The notes under the pieces were generated by a model. The model did not search any database and had not been told where the DNA came from. It saw only the letters and a list, made by a program, of their open reading frames with translations. Source: Tetmemena sp. SeJ-2015 (Eukaryota > Ciliophora > Spirotrichea > Sporadotrichida > Oxytrichidae). Taken from it: a stretch of 64,000 nt of DNA. Both the position numbers and the translations under genes were made by a program. The stretch lies in NCBI GenBank assembly GCA_027382625.1, contig JAJKFJ010021174.1:1-64000 (forward strand), written 5' to 3'. Shown piece after piece: positions 11,143-21,041 of the stretch; the stretch's first letter is position 1; each line of letters starts with the position of its first letter.

Positions 11143-11582
11143 ATGAACGACTGCTACAAGCGATGCAATGACAACTACTCTATTACTCAAGCACCTGAGA
11201 GGCTTTTCTGCAAAATAATTAACCTTATTGTATAATTTCTAAAGAATTTAAGTATGCAAAAAGGGTTGCGATGCCGATGGAGACACACTGTAAGTAGAAA
11301 AGCTGAGAGATAGTCATTTATAATGGAAGTTCTAAAATATCTAACCCCTGATTCATGTAGTGATCTCTGCAAAAATGATTCGTGTGCCGATCTTTGCATC
11401 AAGAAAGAACTAGGAGATGACGAGAAGAAGCTTGGATCGTGGAGTGCTTTATTTTCCAGAGCTCCAGTCAACTCATTCTAATGTTGAATAAATTATTGAT
11501 TCATTTTATTTACAACTCAGATAAGTGTTTGGAGGCTTGCTACTTTGGATGCATGAACAAGGTGAAGGATGAGGACGACTGA
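11143..11582 (+). CDS. Small Cys-rich protein with CX3C motifs, three MDSs
   Basis: Three coding pieces join in frame through two pointers. MDS1 (from ATG 11143; an in-frame ATG TAG precedes it at 11137) reads MNDCYKRCNDNYSITQAPER. The pointer TCTGCAAAA leads to MDS2 (CKNDSCADLCIKKELGDDE), and AACTCA leads to MDS3 (NSDKCLEACYFGCMNKVK), ending in TGA at 11580. The product is about 90 residues with repeated C-x3-C pairs (CYKRC, CADLC, CLEAC), a spacing seen in small disulfide-stabilised proteins such as twin-CX3C intermembrane-space chaperones. Assignment to that family is only a possibility. No signal peptide is evident. Confidence 0.8.
11216..11374 (+). other. IES, pointer TCTGCAAAA
   Basis: Direct 9-bp repeats at 11207-11215 and 11366-11374. 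Removing 159 bp joins CTT TTC TGC AAA to AAT GAT TCG in frame. Confidence 0.85.
11476..11519 (+). other. IES, pointer AACTCA
   Basis: Direct repeats at 11470-11475 and 11514-11519. Removing 44 bp joins CCA GTC AAC TCA to GAT AAG TGT in frame. Confidence 0.88.
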
Positions 11583-12001
11583 GATTTATGAATGGATGGA
11601 TCAATGACTGTTTGATATGACTTCAAACACCATTTCAAACAGTCATTACCTTCCATCTATTTAGCAATGATAATTTAACTTCCAAGCCTAAGTTTTGCGC
11701 TCGCATTATTTCAAACTCAAATATACTCATAACTTAAACCATATTTAAACATCTATCAAATTAAAATCTATCTTTGAGGCGTAAGTTTAGTTGGAATATA
11801 AATAGGTGTTAAGATGAGACTATTGTTGGTAGTCAGTGACTAATAATTCATTAGCAATTAAATTTAATTTGAATCATCATTATTTACTTCTTATGTATTC
11901 TAACTAAAGTCAATCAGTGGTTGTGCTTTAAGTATAACTATATTAAATTTAACGAGAGCGGATTCCCGACCCTCCTTTCTCTTTAATTCCATATCATGCT
12001 A
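11583..12001. other. Intergenic spacer between convergent genes
   Basis: Lies between the TGA stops of two convergent genes. No feature is recognised. Confidence 0.6.
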
Positions 12002-15000
12002 TCAAACGAATAAAAGTTTGCTTTAATTAGCGCTGTTCTTACAACTGCCTGCTTTAGAGAAAGACTTTCCTTTTACAGATTACTGAGAGACGTCATCGAT
12101 TCTCAGTTTGGGCTTTTTATATTACAGGAAGATAGGTGGGTTAAACTTAGAGTATAAAATTTCAAAAAATAAAAGCACAAGTATTGATGGCTCAAAAGAA
12201 AATGGTTGTCGTTTAAACCTCCTCTTTAACTCACAAACTAGAAATGGAAATAACTTAAAGTAGTGCAATTTAAACTGCTTGTGTTTGAAGTTTGCACTTG
12301 GCTGTGCTACTGCTTAGCTTAAATTGAACTAAGACATTGTATTAGTCAAGTTTTTATTAAATTCTGCTATCAGGGTGCTTCCTTGGCAATTTGAGAAGCC
12401 TTAAGTAGTATTTCTTTGCATCTAATTGGGATTAGATTGATTATGTTGAACTATGGAAATGTAATTGTAGTCATTTATTTTAGGTTTCTCACTCGTACTC
12501 CTGCCAGTTGCAGAAGAGCTAAGGTCAAAATTAATTCTATCGTTGAGAGAAGCAGCTTTCTTCATATTGCTGTTGTATTATCTCCTTACTTGAGAGCCAA
12601 GCTGGGGCTATAAAAATTTTCCATGTGAGACTTTGTCTCCTCATAATGGGGTGAGAGAGTAAGGCTTTAAAGCTAGGGAGATGTAGGGGTATCCATTAGA
12701 TTAGGAGCTACTCTTAGGCGTCTCGTGAGTACTCCGTCTATGAAAACAAACTAGGAGGCATTTATTGGCTCGCTCTGTTAACTTATCAGTGGTAGAACTT
12801 AGGAATATTAAATCTGAGAATCTCTATTGAAATCAAACTTATTTAGAATTCTATTTGCTCTCAAACTGAACATCTTCTAATATTCTTGAGCTTCCGAGCA
12901 GAGAGTTTCCGCTGTTCTTATTTTAGAGGTACACTCTTAGTTTTGAATTTTTATTTTAATGTGAAGCTAGATTAGGTTTCCTCCATTTGGCGTTTATTCT
13001 ATCTATTTTGCTATAATTCACTAAATAAAGCGCTTTAAGTTTAGCTTGGTCGCATATGCATATTTTGAAGTTTAAGAATTTGACTTAGAAAAATAAAATC
13101 TTGAAGAGTGGGCTTTGACTAAACTCCAAGTTAATCTTAGCTGAAGGAACTCTTGAGACCTGTGCTTGGATGTAGATTAAGGAGCTTAGCTTGTCTCTCT
13201 ATTTTGAATTTGAAACTGCTCTGTGGTTAATCTTATGTATCTAATAGGGTTGAATTCCTTCTTACGTCTAACTCGTGGATGTTAGTTCCCTTAGTTTAGC
13301 TGAAAAATTTCTCCATCAGTCCATCCATTTCTCTGACCTGCATATTTTCAGCAATTGCTGATTGATAATAAACAATAGATGAGCAATTTGATTATTTTTA
13401 ATTTAATGATAGTTAGGTTGATGGACTGAGAAGTAGTGCTTAATATCATTTTTGACCAGCTTTCCTGTTATCCCAGAATTCAAGGGATTCACAGCCAGGA
13501 ATTCGCTTTTTATGAAATAGTTCTTTCTCAACTATGGTCCTCCCTAGAGCAGGATAGGCCTTGAATTTTCCTATAGACGCTTTCGTCGAAGAGACTCCCT
13601 CTCATAGTCAACTTTTAAAGTTTCCTCACAATCTTCATTCAGCTTAAAAAAGAAGTTATAATCAATTATAAATAAGTGAGCTTGATAACGAGTCTCTGCA
13701 AATTTATTTTATCTTTAAGCTGCTTCACTATTTTATTGTCTGCCACCAAGGATTTCAAGTGCTATCAAAAGCTATAATCAAAATTTGTATAATACTTCTA
13801 AATTTGCTACTTAAAGTTAACCCTCGAAGCCAAAGTTTTTCTTTCTTTATTCTCATTTATCTTTTACTATTTTTCTATTCTCTGCTCCTTGCTTTTTTCG
13901 CTCATTAGTGATTCTCTGAGAGTGGATCTAGTTTAGGTTTCAGTGTACCTTTTTAAATTTTTGAGATTTCTTTCAGACTTACTCTTGAAAGCGATTCCTG
14001 GTGCCTTCAGCCATTTCAGAGATGCGAAGTATTCCTACTACTGTCTGAGTTATTCCATCTCCTCTGGCTTCATTATGGGATGATTACGATTTAGTGATCG
14101 AGAATTGATATTGTCAAAATACACAATTTTAAAAGTAGGTTACACTGAACAAGAATTTGCTCCCACTTTATTGAATTCATTCTATTACGAAAACAAAACT
14201 TTGCTCTTTTTTTATTTTTTCTTTAACATGTTTCTTATTCTTTCCATTCATTTCAAGCACACCTTTTGCTTGTTAGCTCTAATTACGCCTTTAATAAGTA
14301 GGAGTGCATATTATTATAGGAGATTCTCATTTTTAGAATAGACAATGATGGAGATGCTCTTTTGAGACCTTCGAAGGAAGAGATGGTGTCAATGAAGCTT
14401 CTTTGAGTTCCATCTTGAGTTCAGGTTCTATCATTCAGTAATGAGAAGCCTAAATTAGAATATGTATAAGTGCATATATAACCGCTAAACTTATTTAAAT
14501 TACTTAGAATGAGATTAAGTTCAAAATAGTTTACTTACATGTATTTATCCTTCATGTATTCGGGTAACTTTAAACAAGTGCGCTCGTGTCTTGAAGAACT
14601 CCATTCCTAACTTTCATTTTTAATTCATTGTAATATAAAATATTTATAAGAACAAACAATTTATTATCAGGTCCCTCCTCATTTATTCCTCAATTTATTT
14701 AAAAATATCATTTTCTCGATCACTAAATCATAATCATCCCATATAGTCCTCCTTCTGAAGAATTCTATCTTGGGCACTCTGCCTATGCTCTCAGGTAGAG
14801 TACTGTCTTCTTCTTTATTAATTTATTAAGAAAAAAAGTGCTTGCAAACATAAGTATGATGTCAACGATAGTGATAATTATTTATTGAGGAAAGAAACTT
14901 TGGAGTCTTTGATTTTCATGAATTAACTAGCAGCCCCCTTTTTATTTTAATTCTGATTTTAAGGGGATAAAACTTAATCCTGCAGCAGTGATTGATTAGT

Positions 15001-16312
15001 TAACGATTTCTTAAAAGAGGAGTTAGTAGTAGTTTAATTCGCACCTGCTATATTACCGGCAACTGCTGAAGTGGCGTTATTTTCTGGATTTACAGAATTC
15101 AATAGAAAGAATTACTTTGAAATTTAAATCGATTTGTAGGTATGTTTGGTTCTTACTCAGACTCCAGAGTATAGTAAACCAATTGAAATTAATATTGAGG
15201 AATAAGAAAAGTTGGATAGCATTTATTCGTAGTCAAGCTCATCAAGCTCCAAACCCTACTCAATCTTCAACTTTAACTTCTGTTTCTTTATCCTCTCCTT
15301 CTTTAAGTTATTAAACCAAAGTTCATTCTTATCATTGATATGTCACTTTGATTTTAAAAATTAAATTTATCTACATTATGTTTTGACTTAAAGGAGAGCA
15401 GATCCTTAAGGTTGGCTTCTAGCAAACCTGGGTTCTTTTTCTTATTTTTAAGCTGCAGCTCTAATTACTCCTAAGCTCAACAATATATAAGTCCTTATAA
15501 AATATTAATTAAAGAGCAGCAGCAGTAGCAATCTGTTCCATCCCTTCTTAATCTCCATAGTTTAAATAATTATTTAAGATGGAATAAATATGTGGAAGAG
15601 TTCTCTCCCTCTCTTTAAGAGCTCATGATATCGATGTCCTCTTCTAGTAAGCTTTCATCGCTCAGAGGTTATTTCTTTGGTGTTTTCTTAGCTGCTGCTT
15701 TGGCTCTATTGATACAAAAATACAAGAAAATATGAACTCATTTTATAATTGCTGTCTTGCTATCTATTGCTCTGCGCTCCATTTTTATTGTCCCAAAAAT
15801 GCAAAAAAATAGTATAGACTTATCATCTACTAAATTATTGTAGGTGTCAACGGCCTTTCCGAAGTCAAAACTTTCATTGCTGCTTTCTCCAAAAGCCTCA
15901 TCTATTTCCTTCTAGGTAGTTGACTTTCGCAATAATGGAGCTTTCCCTCTCCCAATATAAAAGTACATTTCATCACTTAGAAAGTAAATAATTGGAATAT
16001 CAAAAGTCTCCATGTATTGGTCTCTGAACATTTTACTGAGAGTTTTCTGTATAGGACGACCTCCACCTTGATCCTTCTTTTGAAATGTGCTTGCTCCTCT
16101 TGGGGTGGCAGATGGAGCTCCCTAATTTCTCCCAAACGAAGATGAAGGCCGCAGCCGTGAAGCACTACTCTATCTGGCGTTCTTAGATGATCCATTATAC
16201 TATAAAATGTATTTATGGATCTCTAAATCTGCATTTAGTATAATGATGCGGACAAATTATTGGAGGAGTCACCATTTTCGTTGGAGGAGGTATTTCGATG
16301 AAGGTGCTTCAT
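12002..16312 (-). CDS. Large low-complexity protein of unknown function, at least nine MDSs
   Basis: Start ATG at 16310-16312 (MKHLHRNTSSNENGDSSNN), stop TGA at 12002-12004. Successive coding segments down the minus strand include FRDQYMETFDIPIIYFLSDE (near 16000), LKNKKKNPGLLEANLKDLL (15440), LKKERIKKQKLKLKIEQGLE (15280), ESIGRVPKIEFFRRR (14780), EQLRQQQEYFASLKWLKAPG (14040) and RINFDLSSSATGRSTSE (12540). Pointers ATCAT, AATGATA, ATCAT, AAGCT, AGAA and AATA join segments in frame. One junction (around 13790-13840) stays ambiguous. The product would be about 1,100 residues, Ser/Asn/Gln-rich with short coiled coils. I recognise no domain. Plus-strand frames such as 15117-15314 are antisense shadows. 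Confidence 0.75.
12569..12579 (-). other. 11-bp IES, pointer TATT (AATA on the coding strand)
   Basis: Repeats at 12565-12568 and 12576-12579. Removal of 11 bp converts GGA GAT AAT ACA ... TGA into GGA GAT AAT ATG AAG AAA, restoring a long frame. Confidence 0.7.
12879..12886 (-). other. 8-bp IES, pointer TTCT (AGAA on the coding strand)
   Basis: Repeats at 12875-12878 and 12883-12886. Without the 8 bp, CTC AAG AAG ATG TTC AGT TTG connects two long open segments that otherwise lie in different frames. Confidence 0.65.
13646..13683 (-). other. IES, pointer AGCTT
   Basis: Repeats at 13641-13645 and 13679-13683. Removing 38 bp joins GTT ATC AAG CT to G AAT GAA GAT in frame. Confidence 0.8.
14085..14349 (-). 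other. IES, pointer ATGAT (ATCAT on the coding strand)
   Basis: Repeats at 14080-14084 and 14345-14349. The join gives CAT CTC CAT CAT CCC ATA ATG AAG CCA GAG in frame. Just inside one edge it carries most of an inverted copy of MDS sequence from 14713-14741. Confidence 0.7.
14436..14712 (-). other. IES, pointer TATCATT (AATGATA on the coding strand)
   Basis: Repeats at 14429-14435 and 14706-14712. The join gives GTG ATC GAG AAA ATG ATA GAA CCT GAA in frame. Confidence 0.75.
16192..16247 (-). other. IES, pointer ATGAT (ATCAT on the coding strand)
   Basis: Repeats at 16187-16191 and 16243-16247. Removing 56 bp joins TTG TCC GCA TCA to TCT AAG AAC GCC in frame. Confidence 0.78.
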
Positions 16313-16791
16313 ATTTTATTATAATTCACTTGGCTTGTTATCTGAGTTAGAGATAATTAAATGATGTAACCAGATCAACTGCGGTCGAACGCAAGGGATA
16401 ATGAATAGCAGCCAGCACATCAAATATAATTCGAAAGTATCATGTGGATTTAAAAAGATTATTTGTAAGCCTTTCCTCCCCATTTCATCTGTATTCCACA
16501 CTTCAAATCATTAAATTGTATAATATAATGTTTTTATTAGCTGATTAGGGATTTAAATTTAATCATGGTTAAAATATATATCTGTTAATGAAAAAGCTTG
16601 TTAAATTCTAAAAAAGCAGTGTGAACCAACTTAAAACTTTTTTTAATTAATTTTTCATGAAAATTCTTCATTCTTTTTCATTCAATTGAATAATGATGAT
16701 GGTAGTTAGTTTTTAAATTCAAATTCTATAGCTTGACTCTTCTTTTTTAATATTGAATTAGAAATAAATATAGACATTATAATCTAAGAAA
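16313..16791. other. Divergent intergenic region
   Basis: AT-rich spacer between the starts of the minus-strand gene (16312) and the RCC1 gene (16792). It presumably holds both promoters, but no motif could be assigned. Confidence 0.55.
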
Positions 16792-19141
16792 ATGAGTCAA
16801 ACAGCAGCCATTCACAATTTCATTTTGACCTTCAAGTTTATATTATTATACAGCATCAAGCAATATAATAGCAGTTTGCAAATTGAAGTTGCGCTCTCCA
16901 AGCAAGAACCAGCTGACGCATAGTCTGGAGACTCAACTCAACTCTGCCACCACCCAAGATCTTCAATCGCAATAGAAGCTGACTTTCAACTAAAGGATCC
17001 TCATGGAATCTAACTCTAATTAATTAAATTATTTCATATTTATTGTATTATAATTAAATGATCGGTGGTAGTGAATTTTAAGAAAATGCTTAGAGACCCA
17101 TGGGTAAGGAAAACTCAAAGCCTGCCTCTGCTTCAGATCTTAACTACGAAAATTACTAGCTCCTCTCACCTGAATTAGTGGGATCAAGACTTCAAAAAAT
17201 TAAAAGCTAGGAGGCGCAATCAAATCAAGCAGAGTTAGAGCTATAGTAAACTTAACAATAAATTTAATATTTATTGTTAATTTGATTTAAAAAAGTGTTT
17301 TGAAAAATGGAGGTTCTTAGTTTACGTGAACGCAATTGATCTGAGAATATTTCACTAAGTAACTCCGAATTAAAGAGCTTGGAAAAGTTCCAGCTGAGGA
17401 AGAATTATGCTCTCGCCCTCACTAAGAAAAAAGAGGTGCTCTATTGGGGAAGCATAATTAATTCGACCGCATAAGCCCTCAAGGCACTTCTACTCTTGCA
17501 TCTGCTGCTTCCAGTAGATTTTAGAATCAGAGTTAATAAAAACTCTTCTTATAAAATTTTAATGCAGAAAATTAATAAGTTAGAGTCGTAGTTTAACAAC
17601 ATTAACAACAACATGAATAACACGAATACGAGAGGGTAGGGACAGATATGTAAGTATAAATAGCTTTTGCCTTACTTTAAAAAAGTTTCGGGAAGTGTTA
17701 TACATCAACAGCAGGACAAAATGGGTTCATTGAAATTATTTCTGCCTCTGGGGAAGCCTTGATACAGTAAGATCCAGAAATTATTGAGAAGCAGTAGTCT
17801 CTGCTTTTATCAAGAGATTTTCTTGTAAGTTCATAAACAAAAGCATATATGGGATTATCTGAGTAACTTATTATGTTTAGTTTTCAAGAGTATAAGGATA
17901 AGCGAGATCAGCTGCAATGACTTCGCAGCGCATTTTCTTTCTGAAGATGGGATGCTCTACTCTATGGGCAAAGACCACAAAAAGTATGGAATACTTGGTA
18001 TGGGCACTGTCTATGAGGTTTCCTCCCCAACTCCAAACAATAGTCTAATAGATTACAGAATATCAAAGATTTCGATGGGGCTGAGCCACTGTTGCGCTCT
18101 CACATCAGGCGGGTAGTTATACTCTTGGGGAACCGGTTAGAACGGGCAGCTCTGCCATTCTGACGACACTATGTTCTCTTAAAACTCTTAAATTATAACC
18201 CAATTTTTTCTCTAATCTGCCAATTGTTCAGAGTTCTCGCAATATGCACATCACTCAAATATACTGTCAGCTACTATACTCTGCTCATCAATGCAAAAGG
18301 AAAGCTGAGTATGTTTGGTACTCTCAAAGGCTTTGCTAAATTTCTATTTGACTCTCCTACTAAAGAAGCAAGCAAGGATTCCCATTCAGGGCAGGGAGAT
18401 CACTCTGGCTCAGCTAACAACAATAGCAATCTGTATTCTATTTCTTCTCTATTTTAAAAAGATGGAAATTAAAGAGTGACTACTGCTCGTCCATGATTAG
18501 TAACGACCGGTCAGTGAGAAGACTCAAGCTTAAGTTAAAGTCCAATGAGAGAGTGTATAGAGTAGCCTTGCGAGAAAGCTTTCCTAGTGCAAACTATATC
18601 AATCCCGTAAGTGGAGTCTGTTCTCCCCCATTATCTTAGAAAGATTAGTCTTGCCCTAGAGTGTTACAAGCAGCTGTGCTAACCTTAACTCTAATCTTAT
18701 TTTAAGCTCTGTTTATTAGGAATTATAAATAATCTTGCCACGGGCGCGTTGTCTCGCCATCCAAACTAGTTCAATCCCTCCTTCGCTTAGGAATAGAATT
18801 TAAAGAATCAAAATCAGCAAGTCAAGTTTTAAATTACCATCATCTTTGCTTCATTTGTTACTATTAAGCAGGGAAACTTGTACTTCGTGGGTGATAGTTT
18901 TAAACCAGAGCTAGTTCTGGGTAGGAGAGATCTAAAGAGCTTTTAATTCTTAAACGGACAAAAGTACATAGTCATTCACGACACAAGTCAAATTATTATG
19001 ATTTTCTTACTGAATTGTAAAGAATGCGAGATTTTTCTCAATTTGAAAGTAGATAAACTTTAAATTCAAGATAACTTTTTTAAAAATCAAATATTGATAA
19101 ATAAGGTTTTGAAATAAGTTTCAAAGCTAATTTCATTTTGA
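16792..19141 (+). CDS. RCC1-repeat (beta-propeller) protein
   Basis: ATG at 16792. Pointers TTGA, CATGG and GCATAA join the early segments. RCC1-type blade motifs are YALALTKKKEVLYWGS (about 17405-17455), AAHFLSEDGMLYSMGKDH (about 17925-17980) and CCALTSGGQLYSWGTGQNGQ (about 18090-18150). Gln-rich linkers (around 17560-17640) separate the blades. A GT..AG-like interval at 17825-17880 splits blade-coding segments, but its exact phase was not resolved. RCC1-fold proteins are propellers that act in GTPase exchange, ubiquitin ligation or ciliary scaffolding; the specific role is unknown here. The last segments (18480-19141) fit less clearly and the TGA at 19139 is the best stop I can offer. Confidence 0.7.
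16829..16886 (+). other. IES, pointer TTGA
   Basis: Repeats at 16825-16828 and 16883-16886. Removing 58 bp gives TTC ATT TTG AAG TTG CGC in frame. Confidence 0.65.
17007..17103 (+). other. IES, pointer CATGG
   Basis: Repeats at 17002-17006 and 17099-17103. Removing 97 bp gives ATC CTC ATG GGT AAG GAA AAC in frame. Confidence 0.75.
17458..17474 (+). other. 17-bp IES, pointer GCATAA
   Basis: Repeats at 17452-17457 and 17469-17474. Removal joins TGG GGA AGC ATA to AGC CCT CAA GGC in frame. Confidence 0.8.
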
Positions 19142-19166
19142 GGATATTAACAATCATTTAGTAAAC

Positions 19167-20798
19167 ATGGACTCAAGTCAAACTTAATTCAAAATGTTTA
19201 AATTATTTATTTATAACTTTGGTAATTACCAAGAGGGAACAAAAAGGGGCAGCCGAAATTCAGAGATGCAAGGAAGTATAGACACTCGCACTAAGTCAAG
19301 GACTGAAAAGACACAAGACATATCGCTTTACCGCAGTCAGCAGCTCCCCTCCAATTTCCCAAACTAAGAAGTTATCATCGCTTCATTAAGATATTTATTT
19401 CAAGTAGATGACACACCTTTTAAAGACCCAACCATCTTAATAGAGAATGAAGGTTCGAACAGAAACCAAATTGCCATTTAGCAGGATCATCATGATGATA
19501 TAAGATAGTACAAAAGCGAAAGCTTGAGAAGCTAGATCATGAACTCATCTCTAAACTCACAGCAGCTGCATGATCACCTTAACACAGTGAAGGGTCTGCT
19601 TTGCGGATTCATCCCTCTTCACAATAATTTAGCTTTAAAATTTCCCCCCCTTTTTTAAAAAAAATATTTGTTTTCTTTAAATTTTCATTTATAATTTTCA
19701 AATTTTTTTAACGCTCTCTTGTAGCGTTTGTGCTAGTTTCTTTGATCCTCTACTTTCGGGCATTTCTCCTTTTGAGATAGTTAAGAATGAAATTATATTT
19801 TTAAGATAGAGAAAGATGTGATGGTGTATGCTTTTGGGAGAGTGTTTGGGTCAGCATGGCTTTATCACGATGGTGTTCTCACTCGAACTCATTCCAGTTT
19901 CAAAGACAGTTGTCATCACTTACAATCCTTTCCTGGCTTCTCTTATTTCCTACCTCACTATCGGAGAGAAAATGACCAAACACGACCTGGTTTGCTCAAT
20001 TATAATTGAATAATCATCTTCTTCCTTAATTAAGATAATAACTTGGTTTGCTTCTTCTTCTGCACGCTGGGTGTAATTATGCTCACGAACACTCAGGCTC
20101 AAAAAATTAATAATTGATCTACCTTCCCCCTTATATTAATTGTAGCTCCAACGAATGCACATGTTCACAGAGATGACGACATGCACATGCTTAGAGAAAT
20201 GGGTGGCATTGCGCTAGCAACAGTAGCGTCCATAAGTTTCAACCTGAGTTATGTGGCTCTGCGCAAGATAAAGGACAAGCCAGTGTCTTCGTGGTCCTGG
20301 TGTTCTACATAATGATAGTAAACTTAGTGTCCATGCCTGCTTTGTTCCTCTCCTACGATGTCTACAAAAACAACTTCACCCACTACTCCAACGAATAATA
20401 TAGTACACTTTCATTCATTGCGTGTTTAACGAAGTGTGGAGTATAATCGTCATCGTGGGAGTTCTCACCCTAGCCACTCTCTACTTTACAAACCGTGTAA
20501 ATAGATATTTTTTCATCAATATTTAATATAAAACCTCATGTTCTACTATGAAAAGGCAGGTAGAGGGTCAGCCTATCAGAATTATTTAATCAATCAATAG
20601 TAAACTTTATTTAAATTTTGAGTTGATCTTTACATATGCGTTCGATGTGTTCTACATGAAAAACGATTTCAAAATTATGGAGTTAGTGGGTGCTTGGCTC
20701 ATAGTAGAAAATTAAGATATAGATTGCTAATTGAATTAATTATAGTGATGGCGAATATCTATATCTATGTTTTGAAGTCCCTGAGGTTAATAGACTGA
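19167..20798 (+). CDS. SLC35G/EamA-type drug/metabolite transporter
   Basis: ATG at 19167 begins a hydrophilic N-terminus rich in Ser and charged residues (to about 19600). Membrane segments typical of the DMT superfamily follow: VKGLLCGFIP, then FFDPLLSGISPFEIV (about 19740). Next come LELIPVSKTVVITYNPFLAS and ISYLTIGEKMTKHDLV (19880-19995), LGVIMLTNTQ (20070), VVLVFYIMIVNLVSMPALF (20290), YEKAGRGSAYQNYL (20550), and a final FDVFYMKNDFKIMELVGAWL (20640), with the stop at 20796. Segments alternate with AT-rich inserts, as expected for a germline copy. These proteins move nucleotide sugars or small metabolites across membranes; the substrate cannot be told. Confidence 0.78.
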
Positions 20799-21041
20799 AG
20801 TCTATTTATAAGAAGAAAAACTAATTAAATCATTGCCTCTGTATTTAAAACTACTGTTATACTTGATTTTGATTATCCCATTCTCTACTGTAAATATATG
20901 ATAGACTCATACTCTAACCATATTTAAAAAGTTGATGTAGCTATATTTAGTATATGAGGAAGAGGAAGGATATCGAGTGGTGATTGATTGAGTGAAAGAA
21001 GGCAAATAAGTTAACAGATTATAAATAAAGGTAAACTTCAA

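Larger units (their letters stand above)
14076..14741. repeat. 29-bp inverted repeat pair (14076-14104 and 14713-14741)
   Basis: The two sites are reverse complements with one mismatch and lie about 610 bp apart. The right copy is MDS coding sequence (reads WDDYDLVIE on the minus strand). The left copy overlaps the edge of the next MDS and the adjoining IES. Confidence 0.85.

Noticed and set aside
14076..14741. Inverted repeat as a true scrambled-MDS pointer
   Set aside because: The adjacent MDSs join in order using AATGATA and ATCAT, keeping frame, so no inversion is needed. Kept only as an inverted duplication.
15117..15314. Plus-strand frame with Ser-rich tail
   Set aside because: The opposite strand encodes LKKERIKKQKLKLKIEQ and is in phase with flanking segments of the minus-strand gene.
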